Part shown: positions 37,016 through 46,023 of the stretch, in pieces | Position numbering within the stretch: position 1 is the stretch's first letter | Layout: the number at the start of each line of letters is the position of its first letter | Origin: a methanotrophic endosymbiont of Bathymodiolus puteoserpentis (Logatchev) | GTDB lineage: Bacteria; Pseudomonadota; Gammaproteobacteria; Methylococcales; Methylomonadaceae | Direction of reading: 5' to 3' | DNA length: 64,000 nucleotides | Assembly: GCF_900128525.1 (NCBI RefSeq) | Contig: NZ_FQTQ01000062.1 | Coordinates: forward strand, 62,001-126,000 | The notes under the pieces: model-generated | Seen by the model: only the letters and a program-made list of their open reading frames with translations | What the model was told of the DNA's origin: nothing | The model's database searches: none | Translations under genes and position numbers: made by a program

Positions 37016-39370
37016 ATGAACAAGATAATAATTTGGTGTAGTTTTATTATTTTTATCGCTGGCTGTGCGACCACTTATCAAGTAAAAGATTACCAGCAAC
37101 TTTATGGTTCAGAACAGACTAAAGATAGATCAATTAAGCAACTTCCTGAAGAGAAAATCTCTTATAGCAAACAAATTAAACCGATACTCGATGCACGCTG
37201 CATTGCTTGTCACGCTTGTTATGATGCACCTTGCCAATTAAAACTGAGTTCTTTTTCAGGACTAGATCGGGGAGGTAGTAAGCTCCCCGTTTATGATGGA
37301 GCGCGTTTAACACCTGCGCCTCCTACTCGTTTATTTATTGATGCAACAGATACTCAACAATGGCGTGATAAACAGTTTTTTCCAATACTTAATGAGCGCC
37401 AAGAGTCCGCTGTCGCTAATATTGATAATTCCGTGCTAGCGCAAATGCTATTGCTAAAACGTCGCTACCCTTTAAGCATACAAGGAAAACTCGAAGAAGA
37501 TCAGTTCCGCTTCAATCTGAATGATAAATTTGAGTGCCCTAGCATGAATGAGTATGCTAAATTTTCCAATCAGCATCCACAGTGGGGTATGCCTTATGCA
37601 TTACCTGGCCTAAGTTTAAAACAAGAAAATACTGTTTTAACTTGGTTAGAGCAGGGGGCTAAAAATGATCAGCAGTTCCATTTATCCACAGCTGCAAAAC
37701 AAGCGATTAACCAGTGGGAAAGTTTTTTTAATGCCAAATCATTAAAACAACAGTTAGTTTCACGCTATATTTATGAACATTTATTTATTGGTCATATTCA
37801 TTTTAAAGATCATGCAGGTAATCAATTCTATCGACTTGTTCGCTCTAAAACACCTCCAGGGCATGCTATTGAAGAAATTAAAACTATCCGACCGTATGAC
37901 GATCCACAAGTAACTCACTTTTATTATCGCCTGCGGCCTGTACTGCATACGATTGCCGATAAAACCCATTTCGTTTATGAATTAAGCCCACAGCGACGCC
38001 AACGTTATGAGAAGTTATTTTTTTCTAATCAGTTTAAAGTTACTCAATTACCTACATATAGTCCTAAAATAGGAGCCAACCCACTTAACACTTTTGCTGC
38101 AATTCCCAACCCAATTAAATATCAATTTCTATTAGATGATGCACAATACTTTGTTTCTGGTTTTATTAAAGGCCCAGTATGCCGTGGACAGTTGGCTTTA
38201 AATGTTATTCAAGATCATTTCTGGGTATTATTTTTTAATCCCATACATGATTATCAGGATATCGCTAAAAAATACTATGCCAAAAATAATCAAATTTTAT
38301 ATTTACCTGGAAAAGATGGAGACCAAATAAGTTTGTTGGGCTGGACAAATTATGATGCTTATGCCAAAGATTATCTAAGAAAAAAATCTCAATTTATCCA
38401 AGAAACCTTTCAAAAAGACGGTGGATTTACCTTAGATAATATATGGAATGGCGATGGCTGGAATCAAAATTCAGCGCTTACTGTCTTTCGTCATTTTGAT
38501 AGTGCAACCGTTGCACAAGGCTTAATTGGGGATATCCCTAAAACTGCTTGGATTATAGATTACCCTTTATTTGAACGCATTCATTATTTATTAGTCGCAG
38601 GCTTTAATGTATATGGATCAGCAGGACATCAATTAGCCTCGCGTACCTATATGGATTTTTTACGTCGTGATGGTGAATATAATTTATTACGCTTTTTACC
38701 ACGCGATCAACGATTAGCAATTTATAACAGTTGGTATCAAGGCTTAATAAATGGTCGAATGGACACTGATTTATTAAATTTAGATTTCAAAACTGCGGTT
38801 CAATTTACCAAAATAGACTCTAAAACTGACTTTTTTACACAAGTTAAAACGTACTTAGGAAAAGCATTAGTTCCTTCACGTTGGCCAGAAGGATGTTTGC
38901 AAGAAGCCTGTATTAGTCTCACTGATAAAATTATGTACCAATTAGGACAATTTAAAGGTAAACAAATTAGTGTACTTCCTGAATTAGCCTTCCTAAGAGT
39001 GGAAATGAACGACTCAAATGACCGAGTTTATAGCTTAATTCGCAACAAAGACCTGAGTAATGTTGCTTATATCATTGGCGAAAATTATCGTTCTGTGCCT
39101 AAAAAAGACACATTAACAATTGTACCTGGATTTATCGGCAGTTATCCTAATTTCTTTTTTAGTGTTGCTGAACAAGAATTAAGTATTTTCATAAGCGACT
39201 TGAAAAATGCACAAACAAAAGAAGCTAAAACTGAATTTTATGCACAATTTGGAATACGCCGTAATAATCCAGAAATTTGGGAAATCTTGGATTGGTTTAA
39301 TGCCGAACATAAAAAAATGCGTGGCTTAGAAGCAGGGTTATTTGATATGAATCGTTACCAAAACTTATAG
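37016..39370 (+). CDS. cti: Fatty acid cis/trans isomerase
   Basis: Cti converts cis to trans unsaturated fatty acids in membrane phospholipids, lowering fluidity under solvent or heat stress. It is a heme c protein of the periplasm. The ATG at 37016 gives a lipoprotein-type leader (MNKIIIWCSFIIFIAGC, lipobox IAGC). The heme motif CIACH lies near residue 60, inside a segment that also has CYDAPCQL. The 784-aa length and conserved YWLLVAGFNVYG-like segment (here IHYLLVAGFNVYGSAGHQLASRTYMDFLR near 523) fit the family. An alternative TTG start lies three codons upstream. An IS4-family element begins 17 bp after its stop. Confidence 0.93.
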   Translation: MNKIIIWCSFIIFIAGCATTYQVKDYQQLYGSEQTKDRSIKQLPEEKISYSKQIKPILDARCIACHACYDAPCQLKLSSFSGLDRGGSKLPVYDGARLTPAPPTRLFIDATDTQQWRDKQFFPILNERQESAVANIDNSVLAQMLLLKRRYPLSIQGKLEEDQFRFNLNDKFECPSMNEYAKFSNQHPQWGMPYALPGLSLKQENTVLTWLEQGAKNDQQFHLSTAAKQAINQWESFFNAKSLKQQLVSRYIYEHLFIGHIHFKDHAGNQFYRLVRSKTPPGHAIEEIKTIRPYDDPQVTHFYYRLRPVLHTIADKTHFVYELSPQRRQRYEKLFFSNQFKVTQLPTYSPKIGANPLNTFAAIPNPIKYQFLLDDAQYFVSGFIKGPVCRGQLALNVIQDHFWVLFFNPIHDYQDIAKKYYAKNNQILYLPGKDGDQISLLGWTNYDAYAKDYLRKKSQFIQETFQKDGGFTLDNIWNGDGWNQNSALTVFRHFDSATVAQGLIGDIPKTAWIIDYPLFERIHYLLVAGFNVYGSAGHQLASRTYMDFLRRDGEYNLLRFLPRDQRLAIYNSWYQGLINGRMDTDLLNLDFKTAVQFTKIDSKTDFFTQVKTYLGKALVPSRWPEGCLQEACISLTDKIMYQLGQFKGKQISVLPELAFLRVEMNDSNDRVYSLIRNKDLSNVAYIIGENYRSVPKKDTLTIVPGFIGSYPNFFFSVAEQELSIFISDLKNAQTKEAKTEFYAQFGIRRNNPEIWEILDWFNAEHKKMRGLEAGLFDMNRYQNL

Positions 39371-39386
39371 TTTTTATAAAAATTAT

Positions 39387-40609
39387 CTCTGTACACGACA
39401 AAAAATCTAAAAAGGTGGCATAGTTCGTTGAAATGTAATCAAATATCCTATTTTTGTTTTGGCAAAACATGAATAGCGGACAATTACAAATCAACGAACT
39501 AACGACTATATTAAACGAGCATTTCCATTGGAACAAGGCAAGAATGAATTGTTTTGTGGGAATGCTAATCGCATTAATGACTGTAGGTACGGTGAATCTG
39601 ACTCAGCTTGCTTTATTTTTTCCCAGTCGGGCATTAATTGCGTCGCGCTATAGGCGGATACAACGATTTTTTAGTCACCATTGGCTAGATTACAATGAAG
39701 TGGCCAGCTTTGTCATGAAACTTTTTGGCTTTACAGAAAATGACTTCTATCTCTCACTGGATCGAACCAACTGGAAGTGGGGGAAAATCAATATCAATTT
39801 ATTGGTTCTTGCTGTTGTTTACAAAGGAGCGGCTATTCCTGTGTATTGGTTGCCCTTGAATAAACGAGGCAATTCTAACTGGCGAGAACGTATCGCGTTA
39901 ATGAAACGATTTATCGGTCAGTTTGGGCAAAACCATATAAAAGGATTGTTGGCTGACCGTGAATTTATTGGCGACAAATGGATAGGGTGGCTGATTCAGG
40001 AAGAAATTCCTTTCACTATTCGGATTCGTAACAATAGCTATACATTTAATAGCCGGGGGGAGAAAATCCGAGTCGATCGCTTGTTTCAATCGCTGAAAGT
40101 GGGTGAAACACTCACTTTAACTGATTCAAGATTATTAGGTGTATGCCCCGTATATCTTAGCGGTCTTCGTTTGAGTGATGGTCAGTTATTGATAGTGGCT
40201 ACCTCAAGCTTCCACCAGAATGCAATTGAAGTGTATGGTTTACGCTGGGAAATTGAAACTTTATTTGGGTGTTTAAAAGGGCGAGGGTTTAATCTTGAAG
40301 AGACACGCGTTGTGGGTTATCTTCGTATCAAGAAATTATTGGTTTTACCTGTGATTGCGTTTTGTTGGTCTCATAAAGTCGGTGAGTGGAAAAATAATTC
40401 TGTATTACCCATCAAAACAAAAACACACCAACGACCCGCACAAAGTATCTTTAGGTATGGTTTAGATTGTATTCGTTCCGAATTATTTAATACGTTTTCT
40501 CAGTCCAAGAAATTGAGGAAGAAGTTGATTTCTTTACTGCGCCCTAGCTCGGAGAACAAGGGCTTTTATAGTGAACAGAGTACTTGATAATTTTTTGTCG
40601 TGTACAGAG
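39387..40609 (+). mobile_element. Intact IS4-family insertion sequence
   Basis: The 1223-bp element has perfect terminal inverted repeats CTCTGTACACGACAAAAAAT at both ends. A 9-bp target duplication AAAAATTAT lies at 39378-39386 and 40610-40618. The right-hand duplication contains the stop codon of the Wzz-like gene, so that gene keeps its full length. Both ends are intact, which suggests recent insertion. Confidence 0.92.
39469..40587 (+). CDS. IS4-family transposase
   Basis: A 372-aa DDE transposase. The first Asp is in LSLDRTNWKWG, the second in LLADREFIGDKW, and the Glu lies in the YREK-type motif YGLRWEIETLFGCLKGRGFNLEETR, which is diagnostic of the IS4 group. The ATG at 39469 is preferred to a TTG five codons upstream. 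It appears functional. Confidence 0.94.
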   Translation: MNSGQLQINELTTILNEHFHWNKARMNCFVGMLIALMTVGTVNLTQLALFFPSRALIASRYRRIQRFFSHHWLDYNEVASFVMKLFGFTENDFYLSLDRTNWKWGKININLLVLAVVYKGAAIPVYWLPLNKRGNSNWRERIALMKRFIGQFGQNHIKGLLADREFIGDKWIGWLIQEEIPFTIRIRNNSYTFNSRGEKIRVDRLFQSLKVGETLTLTDSRLLGVCPVYLSGLRLSDGQLLIVATSSFHQNAIEVYGLRWEIETLFGCLKGRGFNLEETRVVGYLRIKKLLVLPVIAFCWSHKVGEWKNNSVLPIKTKTHQRPAQSIFRYGLDCIRSELFNTFSQSKKLRKKLISLLRPSSENKGFYSEQST

Positions 40610-40614
40610 AAAAA

Positions 40615-42624
40615 TTATTCAATATATACAGCTAAAGCAGGGTGTAATCGATTAATATCAGAGATGGGTAATCCTCTTTTTTCGGGTGAGTAGCGGCTAT
40701 ATTTAGATAGGTCAGTAGGATCTATATACCCTGTAATTTTCTCTAATTCTGACAAGCGGATACCTTGTTTTACAAGATAAAGAATATAAGCATTCGAGAT
40801 ACATGTAGCCGTAATTTCTTGTGCTTCAGTTAAGCCTGAGTCAACCACAGCATAAACCAAAATAGCTTCAAGAGTTGCGATAGATACTGCTTGGTTTTTA
40901 TCCCAAGTAGGACAAGGCTCTATATGCTCAAACAACGCCCTCAAAGCTTTATTCATTGGAATTATGCGCTGATTCTCTCCCGTAACAGTGATGCTCTCTT
41001 GTGCAAAATCAATATGCTCTCTTCTTAATTTGCTAATTTCATCTAACGTCAGCCCACTTAATAGTAAAGCAACCAACTGTTTTGCTTTAATATCTGACGC
41101 TTCCAACAAAATACGTAACTCTTCATCACTTAGCTCTCTATCATTATCACTTTCACGATTGTTCCGTTCATACTGCAAAGATTGGACTGAATTTTGGGTT
41201 AACTGCTCATTACCTTGTTGATAACTTTTGAGTAAATCTGGAGTAGTATCATTGTACATATTGATACCAGATATTGTAATCGAGGCATTTTGCCCTTCTT
41301 TTCGAGTCAGAAATTCTATAATCCAGACACACAAAAGTCCAAAAATAATTGAACTAACAACAGCAATAATTGCATCTCTCGTATAATCAGGGCTAAAAGG
41401 TTCACGAGGAAGAAACGCACGTTCAATCACCTTAACTTGTGGAAATTTTTCCGCTTGCTTTGCTTCAATTTTCGCCAATCTTTCTTGAGTTGTACGCTGC
41501 AATAATTCAAGCCCTTCTACATCACTAAGTAAAGCTTCATGTTCAGCAAATCTTGAACTAAATTCAGTGGCTGCACGTTTATGCTTTTCTAGTTGTTTTT
41601 TTATTTCATATAATGATTCCTTTGCTGCTTCATAGTTTTGTTCAGCATCACTTAGAACAATGCTTTTTCCATAATTGCGTTTTATTTTTATTTCTTTTTC
41701 AAGTTCTTTAATTTGCTTTGGCAAAGTATTCAATGTTGGATTTAAAGCTAAATATTCGCGCGTATACTTCTTATCAAACGCCGCTAACTGTTCACGTAAT
41801 TTTTGTAATCGCAACTCTAAAACACGCATTCCGCGCTTATCTTCATCAGGTACAAGCATTTTTCCTTCAGCTATTGCTTTATTTACAGCATTAAGTCTGG
41901 CTTTGGTTTTAACCGCATTTTCGCTGGCATCACTCAGCGATTTATTTAAACCTTTAAAGCGTGCAAGAGATTGGTTTTCAAAAAGATTTTCACGACCTAG
42001 TGAAGTAATACCATTAACTTCTCTAAAATGCTCTAATTCACTCCTTTTCATTAAAATTTGATTATTAAGTCCTGACAGTTCTTCTTGTAATTTTTCTATG
42101 GTTAAACCTGTGGTTTGTCTAATTTCTTCGGCACGACTCTCTAAATAGACATCAATCCATGTATTAATAAGGGGAAATAAAACTTCTGCTTGAAACCCAA
42201 TGGCAGCTAACTCAACTAAATTAGTTTCAGGCACTGCTTCAACTGTTAATAAGCGCCGTAATTCTGAGGGAGTTAAATCTGTTATATTAAGTTGACTACC
42301 CGTATTAACAAGGTGTTGATTTAAGCGTTCTAAGGTTTTTTCTAATAATTCTTGGCCAGTAAGAATTTGCCTTTGAATAGCAACATGCTGGATATCAGCT
42401 TCACTACTTTTTTGGTCTATAGCGGTTTGAGCAACAGTTAATAAAGTAGCATAACTTCGATAAAGTGCAGGACGACTATAAACATAAGTAAGACTAATGC
42501 TGACACTTAATAGAAAGCTAAGACCAAAAATCAATAACCTGCGTGATTTATACCAAGGCTTAGGAACAGCTTCATGGCGGCTAAGGTCAGGCACGATGTC
42601 GATTTGAGGAAAAGAATTATTCAT
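40615..42624 (-). CDS. Wzz/GumC-like polysaccharide co-polymerase fused to a degenerate integrase-like domain
   Basis: A 669-aa protein. Residues 1-440 are a polysaccharide chain-length regulator: TM1 near 30-50, a long periplasmic coiled coil (about 160-395), the Pro-rich FLPREPFSPDYTRDA before TM2, and TM2 near 417-438. A hydrophilic linker (440-495) leads to a cytosolic domain at 498-646 resembling the catalytic core of tyrosine recombinases: LSDEELRILLEAS, LLLSGLTLDEISKLRREHIDF, ITVTGENQRIIPMNKALRALF, NAYILYLVKQGIRLSELEKITGYIDPTDLSKYSRYSP. The catalytic Arg of GLR is Thr, and the HxLRHT motif is replaced by TATCISNAY, so recombinase activity is not expected. There is no Walker kinase domain. 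The neighbouring IS4 element inserted at its stop codon. Role in polysaccharide export is family knowledge; the C-terminal role is unknown. Confidence 0.85.
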   Translation of the reverse strand: MNNSFPQIDIVPDLSRHEAVPKPWYKSRRLLIFGLSFLLSVSISLTYVYSRPALYRSYATLLTVAQTAIDQKSSEADIQHVAIQRQILTGQELLEKTLERLNQHLVNTGSQLNITDLTPSELRRLLTVEAVPETNLVELAAIGFQAEVLFPLINTWIDVYLESRAEEIRQTTGLTIEKLQEELSGLNNQILMKRSELEHFREVNGITSLGRENLFENQSLARFKGLNKSLSDASENAVKTKARLNAVNKAIAEGKMLVPDEDKRGMRVLELRLQKLREQLAAFDKKYTREYLALNPTLNTLPKQIKELEKEIKIKRNYGKSIVLSDAEQNYEAAKESLYEIKKQLEKHKRAATEFSSRFAEHEALLSDVEGLELLQRTTQERLAKIEAKQAEKFPQVKVIERAFLPREPFSPDYTRDAIIAVVSSIIFGLLCVWIIEFLTRKEGQNASITISGINMYNDTTPDLLKSYQQGNEQLTQNSVQSLQYERNNRESDNDRELSDEELRILLEASDIKAKQLVALLLSGLTLDEISKLRREHIDFAQESITVTGENQRIIPMNKALRALFEHIEPCPTWDKNQAVSIATLEAILVYAVVDSGLTEAQEITATCISNAYILYLVKQGIRLSELEKITGYIDPTDLSKYSRYSPEKRGLPISDINRLHPALAVYIE

Positions 42625-42945
42625 AAGCTAAACACTCAAGTTAATTGAATTAGACTAAGGAGTTTTTAAAATCATTGTCGTATGAATCTGTACACGCTGC
42701 TTTCATAAAGACAATATAAAAAATGATCTATTAATATATGACTAAGTGTAAAATAAAAGCAAGCTTTTCCTAACATAGGCTATCAGTTATAGGGAAGGGG
42801 ATTTAATGAGAGGAGACTGAATAAGAACAAAACAGTCATTATTTAAGTTACCGAAAGGACTAGCAGTGCTACTTTAGCTAAAGTTTCGGACTTTATACAA
42901 TATGTACTTCTTAAAAAATATCTCGAATAAATAATAGGAAAAAAT
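42625..42945. other. Intergenic region between wzz-like gene and rpiA
   Basis: About 320 bp. CCGAAA (42851-42856) and TTTCGG (42884-42889) enclose a possible hairpin in the rpiA leader. ATAGGAAAAA supplies the rpiA ribosome site. The 5' leader of the leftward wzz-like gene lies at 42625-42680. No gene seen. Confidence 0.5.
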
Positions 42946-43620
42946 ATGAATGATAAACAAATGGTTGCTGAATATGCGCTGAACTATGCTCAAAATGGTA
43001 TGACTATTGGCTTAGGTACTGGTTCTACGGCAAATTACTTTATCGAAGCGTTAGCACAACGCTGTCAACAGGAAAATCTGCAAATAAAAACCGTGGCTAG
43101 CTCACTTATCAGTCAATTAAAGGCGCAGCAATTAGGTCTGCCTATTATTGCTATTGAGCATATTGAAAGCTTAGATATTTATGTTGATGGAGCGGATGAA
43201 GTAGCGCCGGATATGACTTTACTTAAAGGTCGTGGCTCGGATTTAGTAAAAGAGAAATTACTTGTTGAAGCTGCCGAAAAATTTATCGTCTTAATTGATT
43301 CCTCTAAGCAAGTAAATCATATTGGAGATAACTTTCCTATCCCTGCTGAAGTACTGCCGTTTGCGTGGCAATTAGTACAACAAAAAATGCGCTACGCCGG
43401 CGCGCAAGTCAATTTACGCAAGACTGATTCTGGTCTTGCAGTGACTTCCTGCGGTAATTTGGTGCTTGATTTAGTTTTTACTTCTGAGTTATCAACAACA
43501 CTTAATAAGTTACTTGATGCTACGCCAGGTATTGTTGAGCATGGCATTTTTCAGGATTTAGCAAATATTATTTTGCTAGCTGATAAAGGCGAGGTGACAA
43601 AAATAACGAGTGAAAAATAA
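42946..43620 (+). CDS. rpiA: Ribose-5-phosphate isomerase A
   Basis: RpiA interconverts ribose 5-phosphate and ribulose 5-phosphate in the pentose phosphate and, in methylotrophs, ribulose monophosphate routes. The 224-aa protein shows GLGTGSTANYFIEAL (about 24-38), DGADEVAPDMTLLKGRGSDLVKEKLLVEAA (about 82-111) and the final GIVEHGIFQDLANIILLA. The second motif has KGRG where KGGG is usual; the catalytic acid residues DGADE and the Lys before GRG are kept. It stands alone. Confidence 0.95.
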   Translation: MNDKQMVAEYALNYAQNGMTIGLGTGSTANYFIEALAQRCQQENLQIKTVASSLISQLKAQQLGLPIIAIEHIESLDIYVDGADEVAPDMTLLKGRGSDLVKEKLLVEAAEKFIVLIDSSKQVNHIGDNFPIPAEVLPFAWQLVQQKMRYAGAQVNLRKTDSGLAVTSCGNLVLDLVFTSELSTTLNKLLDATPGIVEHGIFQDLANIILLADKGEVTKITSEK

Positions 43621-43630
43621 CTGTCATTTT

Positions 43631-44026
43631 TTAATAAATTTTCCCATTAATCACCAAGTGTGAAACAGAAAAATCATCCTCACTATGCATGATCTGGTCG
43701 ATTAAATCATGCTGCTTATGATCAAAAGTAACTCCAAACTCTTGATGATCATATAGTCTCATTATTTTTGCTGGAGTCTCCCAGGTCAAACCGCCTTTTA
43801 TTTTTATTTTAAAAATAATTTTTGTCTTTCTTTTAAATTTATATTTGGAAGAAATACGGGCGCCTTGAGAGCTAATATCAATGACTTTAATATTGATAAA
43901 TTTAGTGGGCATAAAGAACTTTTTGAGAATCACAATTGCCTTATTACAGCTCGAGGTATAACGTACTGCAGTTCGCTGATTATCAGTCTTACTTTTTTTA
44001 GTTGGAGAAAAAATATCATCAGTCAT
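43631..44026 (-). CDS. PilZ-domain protein
   Basis: A 131-aa single PilZ domain. The c-di-GMP-binding motifs are visible as RTAVR in NQRTAVRYTSS (RxxxR) and DISSQGARI (DxSxxG). The rest is a beta-barrel ending in FGVTFDHKQHDLIDQI. It converges on rpiA. Single-domain PilZ proteins act as c-di-GMP adaptors; its partner is unknown. A diguanylate cyclase/phosphodiesterase gene lies 5 kb away, without operon linkage. Confidence 0.85.
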   Translation of the reverse strand: MTDDIFSPTKKSKTDNQRTAVRYTSSCNKAIVILKKFFMPTKFINIKVIDISSQGARISSKYKFKRKTKIIFKIKIKGGLTWETPAKIMRLYDHQEFGVTFDHKQHDLIDQIMHSEDDFSVSHLVINGKIY

Positions 44027-44047
44027 AAAAATACATTAAGTCAAATA

Positions 44048-44662
44048 CCTCCGGCAAAGCCGGAGGCTTGAAAACCGTGAACCGCTCGAAGCGGGTTAAT
44101 TCATTTACCACCTAAAGGTAGCGGTGCTTTAAAATAGATCCAGTTGCTCTATTCGCTTATCTTCATCTTCTTGATGCTTAATATAATTTCTCACGGTCTC
44201 CTCATCTCTACCCACGGTTGAAACATAATATCCTCTGGCCCAAAAACTCTGCCCCGTAAAATTCTTTCTTCGCCCCATATAAGTTCGAGCTATAGATATG
44301 GCGCTCTTTCCTTTAATAAACCCCACAACCTGTGACACCGAGTATTTTGGAGGGATCGATATTAGAATATGCACATGATCCGACATCAAATGTCCTTCTT
44401 CAATTTTACATTCTTTCTGACGGGCTAAATCCTTGAGAGTAGCACCCAGATACTGCCTCAAATCCTTATACAGGCTTTTCTTTCTATATTTGGGTATCCA
44501 GACTATATGATACTTACATTCCCATTTAGTATGATTTAAACTATTTTCTGTATTCATCGTTTGTTTCCTTATCTTTTGAACTTTCGGCGGTTCACAGATA
44601 GGGAGACTCACGATGATTCCCGTAATTGTCAAACTTTATGAGTCCCCCAGCAAAGCTGGGGG
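44048..44662 (-). mobile_element. IS200-like insertion sequence
   Basis: Hairpins lie at both ends: CCTCCGGC-AAA-GCCGGAGG (44048-44066, downstream end) and CCCCCAGC-AAA-GCTGGGGG (44644-44662, upstream end). Between them is a single tnpA gene. There are no inverted terminal repeats, as expected for Y1 elements that recognise subterminal hairpins. A further hairpin around ACCGCTCGAAGCGGGT (44081-44096) may belong to the right-end recognition structure. Exact ends are not determined. Confidence 0.8.
44129..44557 (-). CDS. tnpA: IS200/IS605-family TnpA transposase
   Basis: A 142-aa Y1 HUH transposase. The HUH motif is in LMSDHVHILISIPP (HVH) and the catalytic Tyr in EETVRNYIKHQEDED. WECKYHIVWIPKYRKK is the usual start. 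The frame extends upstream to 44632, but the ATG at 44557 starts the conserved protein (MNTENSLNHTKWECKYH). It looks intact. Confidence 0.92.
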   Translation of the reverse strand: MNTENSLNHTKWECKYHIVWIPKYRKKSLYKDLRQYLGATLKDLARQKECKIEEGHLMSDHVHILISIPPKYSVSQVVGFIKGKSAISIARTYMGRRKNFTGQSFWARGYYVSTVGRDEETVRNYIKHQEDEDKRIEQLDLF

Positions 44663-45113
44663 TTTACTTATTAGAAATTAAAGTTGAACAATATAGTGTT
44701 AAAGCCACTTATGTAGAGTCTCTTCTCAGAATCTCTATACACAGCTTTATACTGCAAAAATAGCTTACAACTATGGTAATTCCTAGTGAGTTATTTTTGT
44801 AATTAAAAATCAGTAGGTTAAAAAATACTTTTTTAAAAAAATCTACTATGTCATACTCACAAAACTACCTTTACAAGTATAATATACTTTCAAAAAAATA
44901 CCGGTTCATATCAAAACGGTAATTTACTTAGCTTCTTTTTAACTGAATTTTCTCAGTAATAATCAATAAATGAGAAATTATTACTATTCATTCCCTCTCA
45001 GCCTCTCCCGCTGAAATAGGAAAAATGGCACTAAAATACATATATATCAATTAGTTAAGTTTAATTAGAGCATAGCGTACTTTACATCTATTATTTACTT
45101 TGAGTAATTGATC

Positions 45114-45641
45114 ATGACAATCAGTTTAAACAACAAATCAAAAAGCAAGTTAACTAACAAAGATCAAGCAACCATAGGTAAAACTTCAGACGCTAAAAAA
45201 ATCGAAACAGATACAGAAATGTTGATACGAATCAGTAAAAAATTCGCCATCATATTTGTTGTTATTTTAATGTTTGATTCGATTTTAGATCTACTAGCAG
45301 CGCTACTTGACCTAATGACTGGATTATTACATTTAGTCATTGAATTTTTTGAATATTCATTTGAAGTACTGCTTGAGCATATTTTTAATACTCATCATCA
45401 TGAAAGTGAAGTTATTCTTGCTAATGTAACGATATTGTTAATTATCTTTATATTCATTAAATTTTGTTTAAAGCTCCCTGAACTACTGATGATAATAAAA
45501 CTCAAGATACAATCTGCTTGCTTAGAATACAGACATCAACAAGCCTGTCATTGGCAGTCCTTAACATTAGAGAGAAAAATTAAAACCAGCGCGGTTTATT
45601 CGCTGGGAGTTTTTAGCGTATTATTTTTTCTTACTCTTTAA
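45114..45641 (+). CDS. Hypothetical membrane protein
   Basis: A 175-aa protein, starting at ATG 45114 (a TTG two codons earlier is possible). The N-terminus is hydrophilic (1-40). Hydrophobic helices are near 45-70, 76-95 (amphipathic), 103-125 and 156-175. A His-rich HHH sits in FNTHHHESEV. I do not recognise a family. The surroundings (IS200 element upstream, MITE-like repeat downstream) are variable DNA. The stretch 44670-45113 before it holds nothing I can name. Confidence 0.6.
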   Translation: MTISLNNKSKSKLTNKDQATIGKTSDAKKIETDTEMLIRISKKFAIIFVVILMFDSILDLLAALLDLMTGLLHLVIEFFEYSFEVLLEHIFNTHHHESEVILANVTILLIIFIFIKFCLKLPELLMIIKLKIQSACLEYRHQQACHWQSLTLERKIKTSAVYSLGVFSVLFFLTL

Positions 45642-45874
45642 CAAACAAATACCTTCACCAAAATTGTCCACCTCTTTAACATCCAAGGTCTATCTTATTG
45701 CCAACCATTATTGTTTATTAACTGAATACCAATAATGGCAACGTGAGCACTAGAAAATATTATCTCCAAAAAAGTAAATATAATTCTTTTTAATAAGGTT
45801 ATTTATTTTCCCCATTAAAATCATAAACACTTAATAATAAAGGGTAAAATACGCTTTTCGATAACCTTTTTCAC

Positions 45875-45946
45875 AGCTTCTCATTATCTACAGGTATTTG
45901 GGGTATTCACACTCTAAAAAACTTATAAGTCATTGAAAAATAAAAT
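45875..45946. repeat. MITE-like repeat upstream of sulP (short form)
   Basis: CTTCTCATTATCTACAGGTA (from 45877) and TATAAGTCATTGAAAAATAA (from 45923) match, in the same order, the reverse complement of the longer element at 49111-49240. This copy lacks the inner palindrome and the second inverted end. The rest of the 45642-46023 gap is AT-rich with no gene. Confidence 0.6.
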
Positions 45947-46023
45947 TATAAATTACCCTTTTTTACTTTAACTCTTTGACTTTTCACAAGCTTACATCAT
46001 GCTCTTTTATAAACAGGAAAATT

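Noticed and set aside
40615-41133. Active phage integrase or prophage end
   Set aside because: The domain is fused in frame to a Wzz protein, lacks catalytic residues, and no phage genes or att repeats are present.
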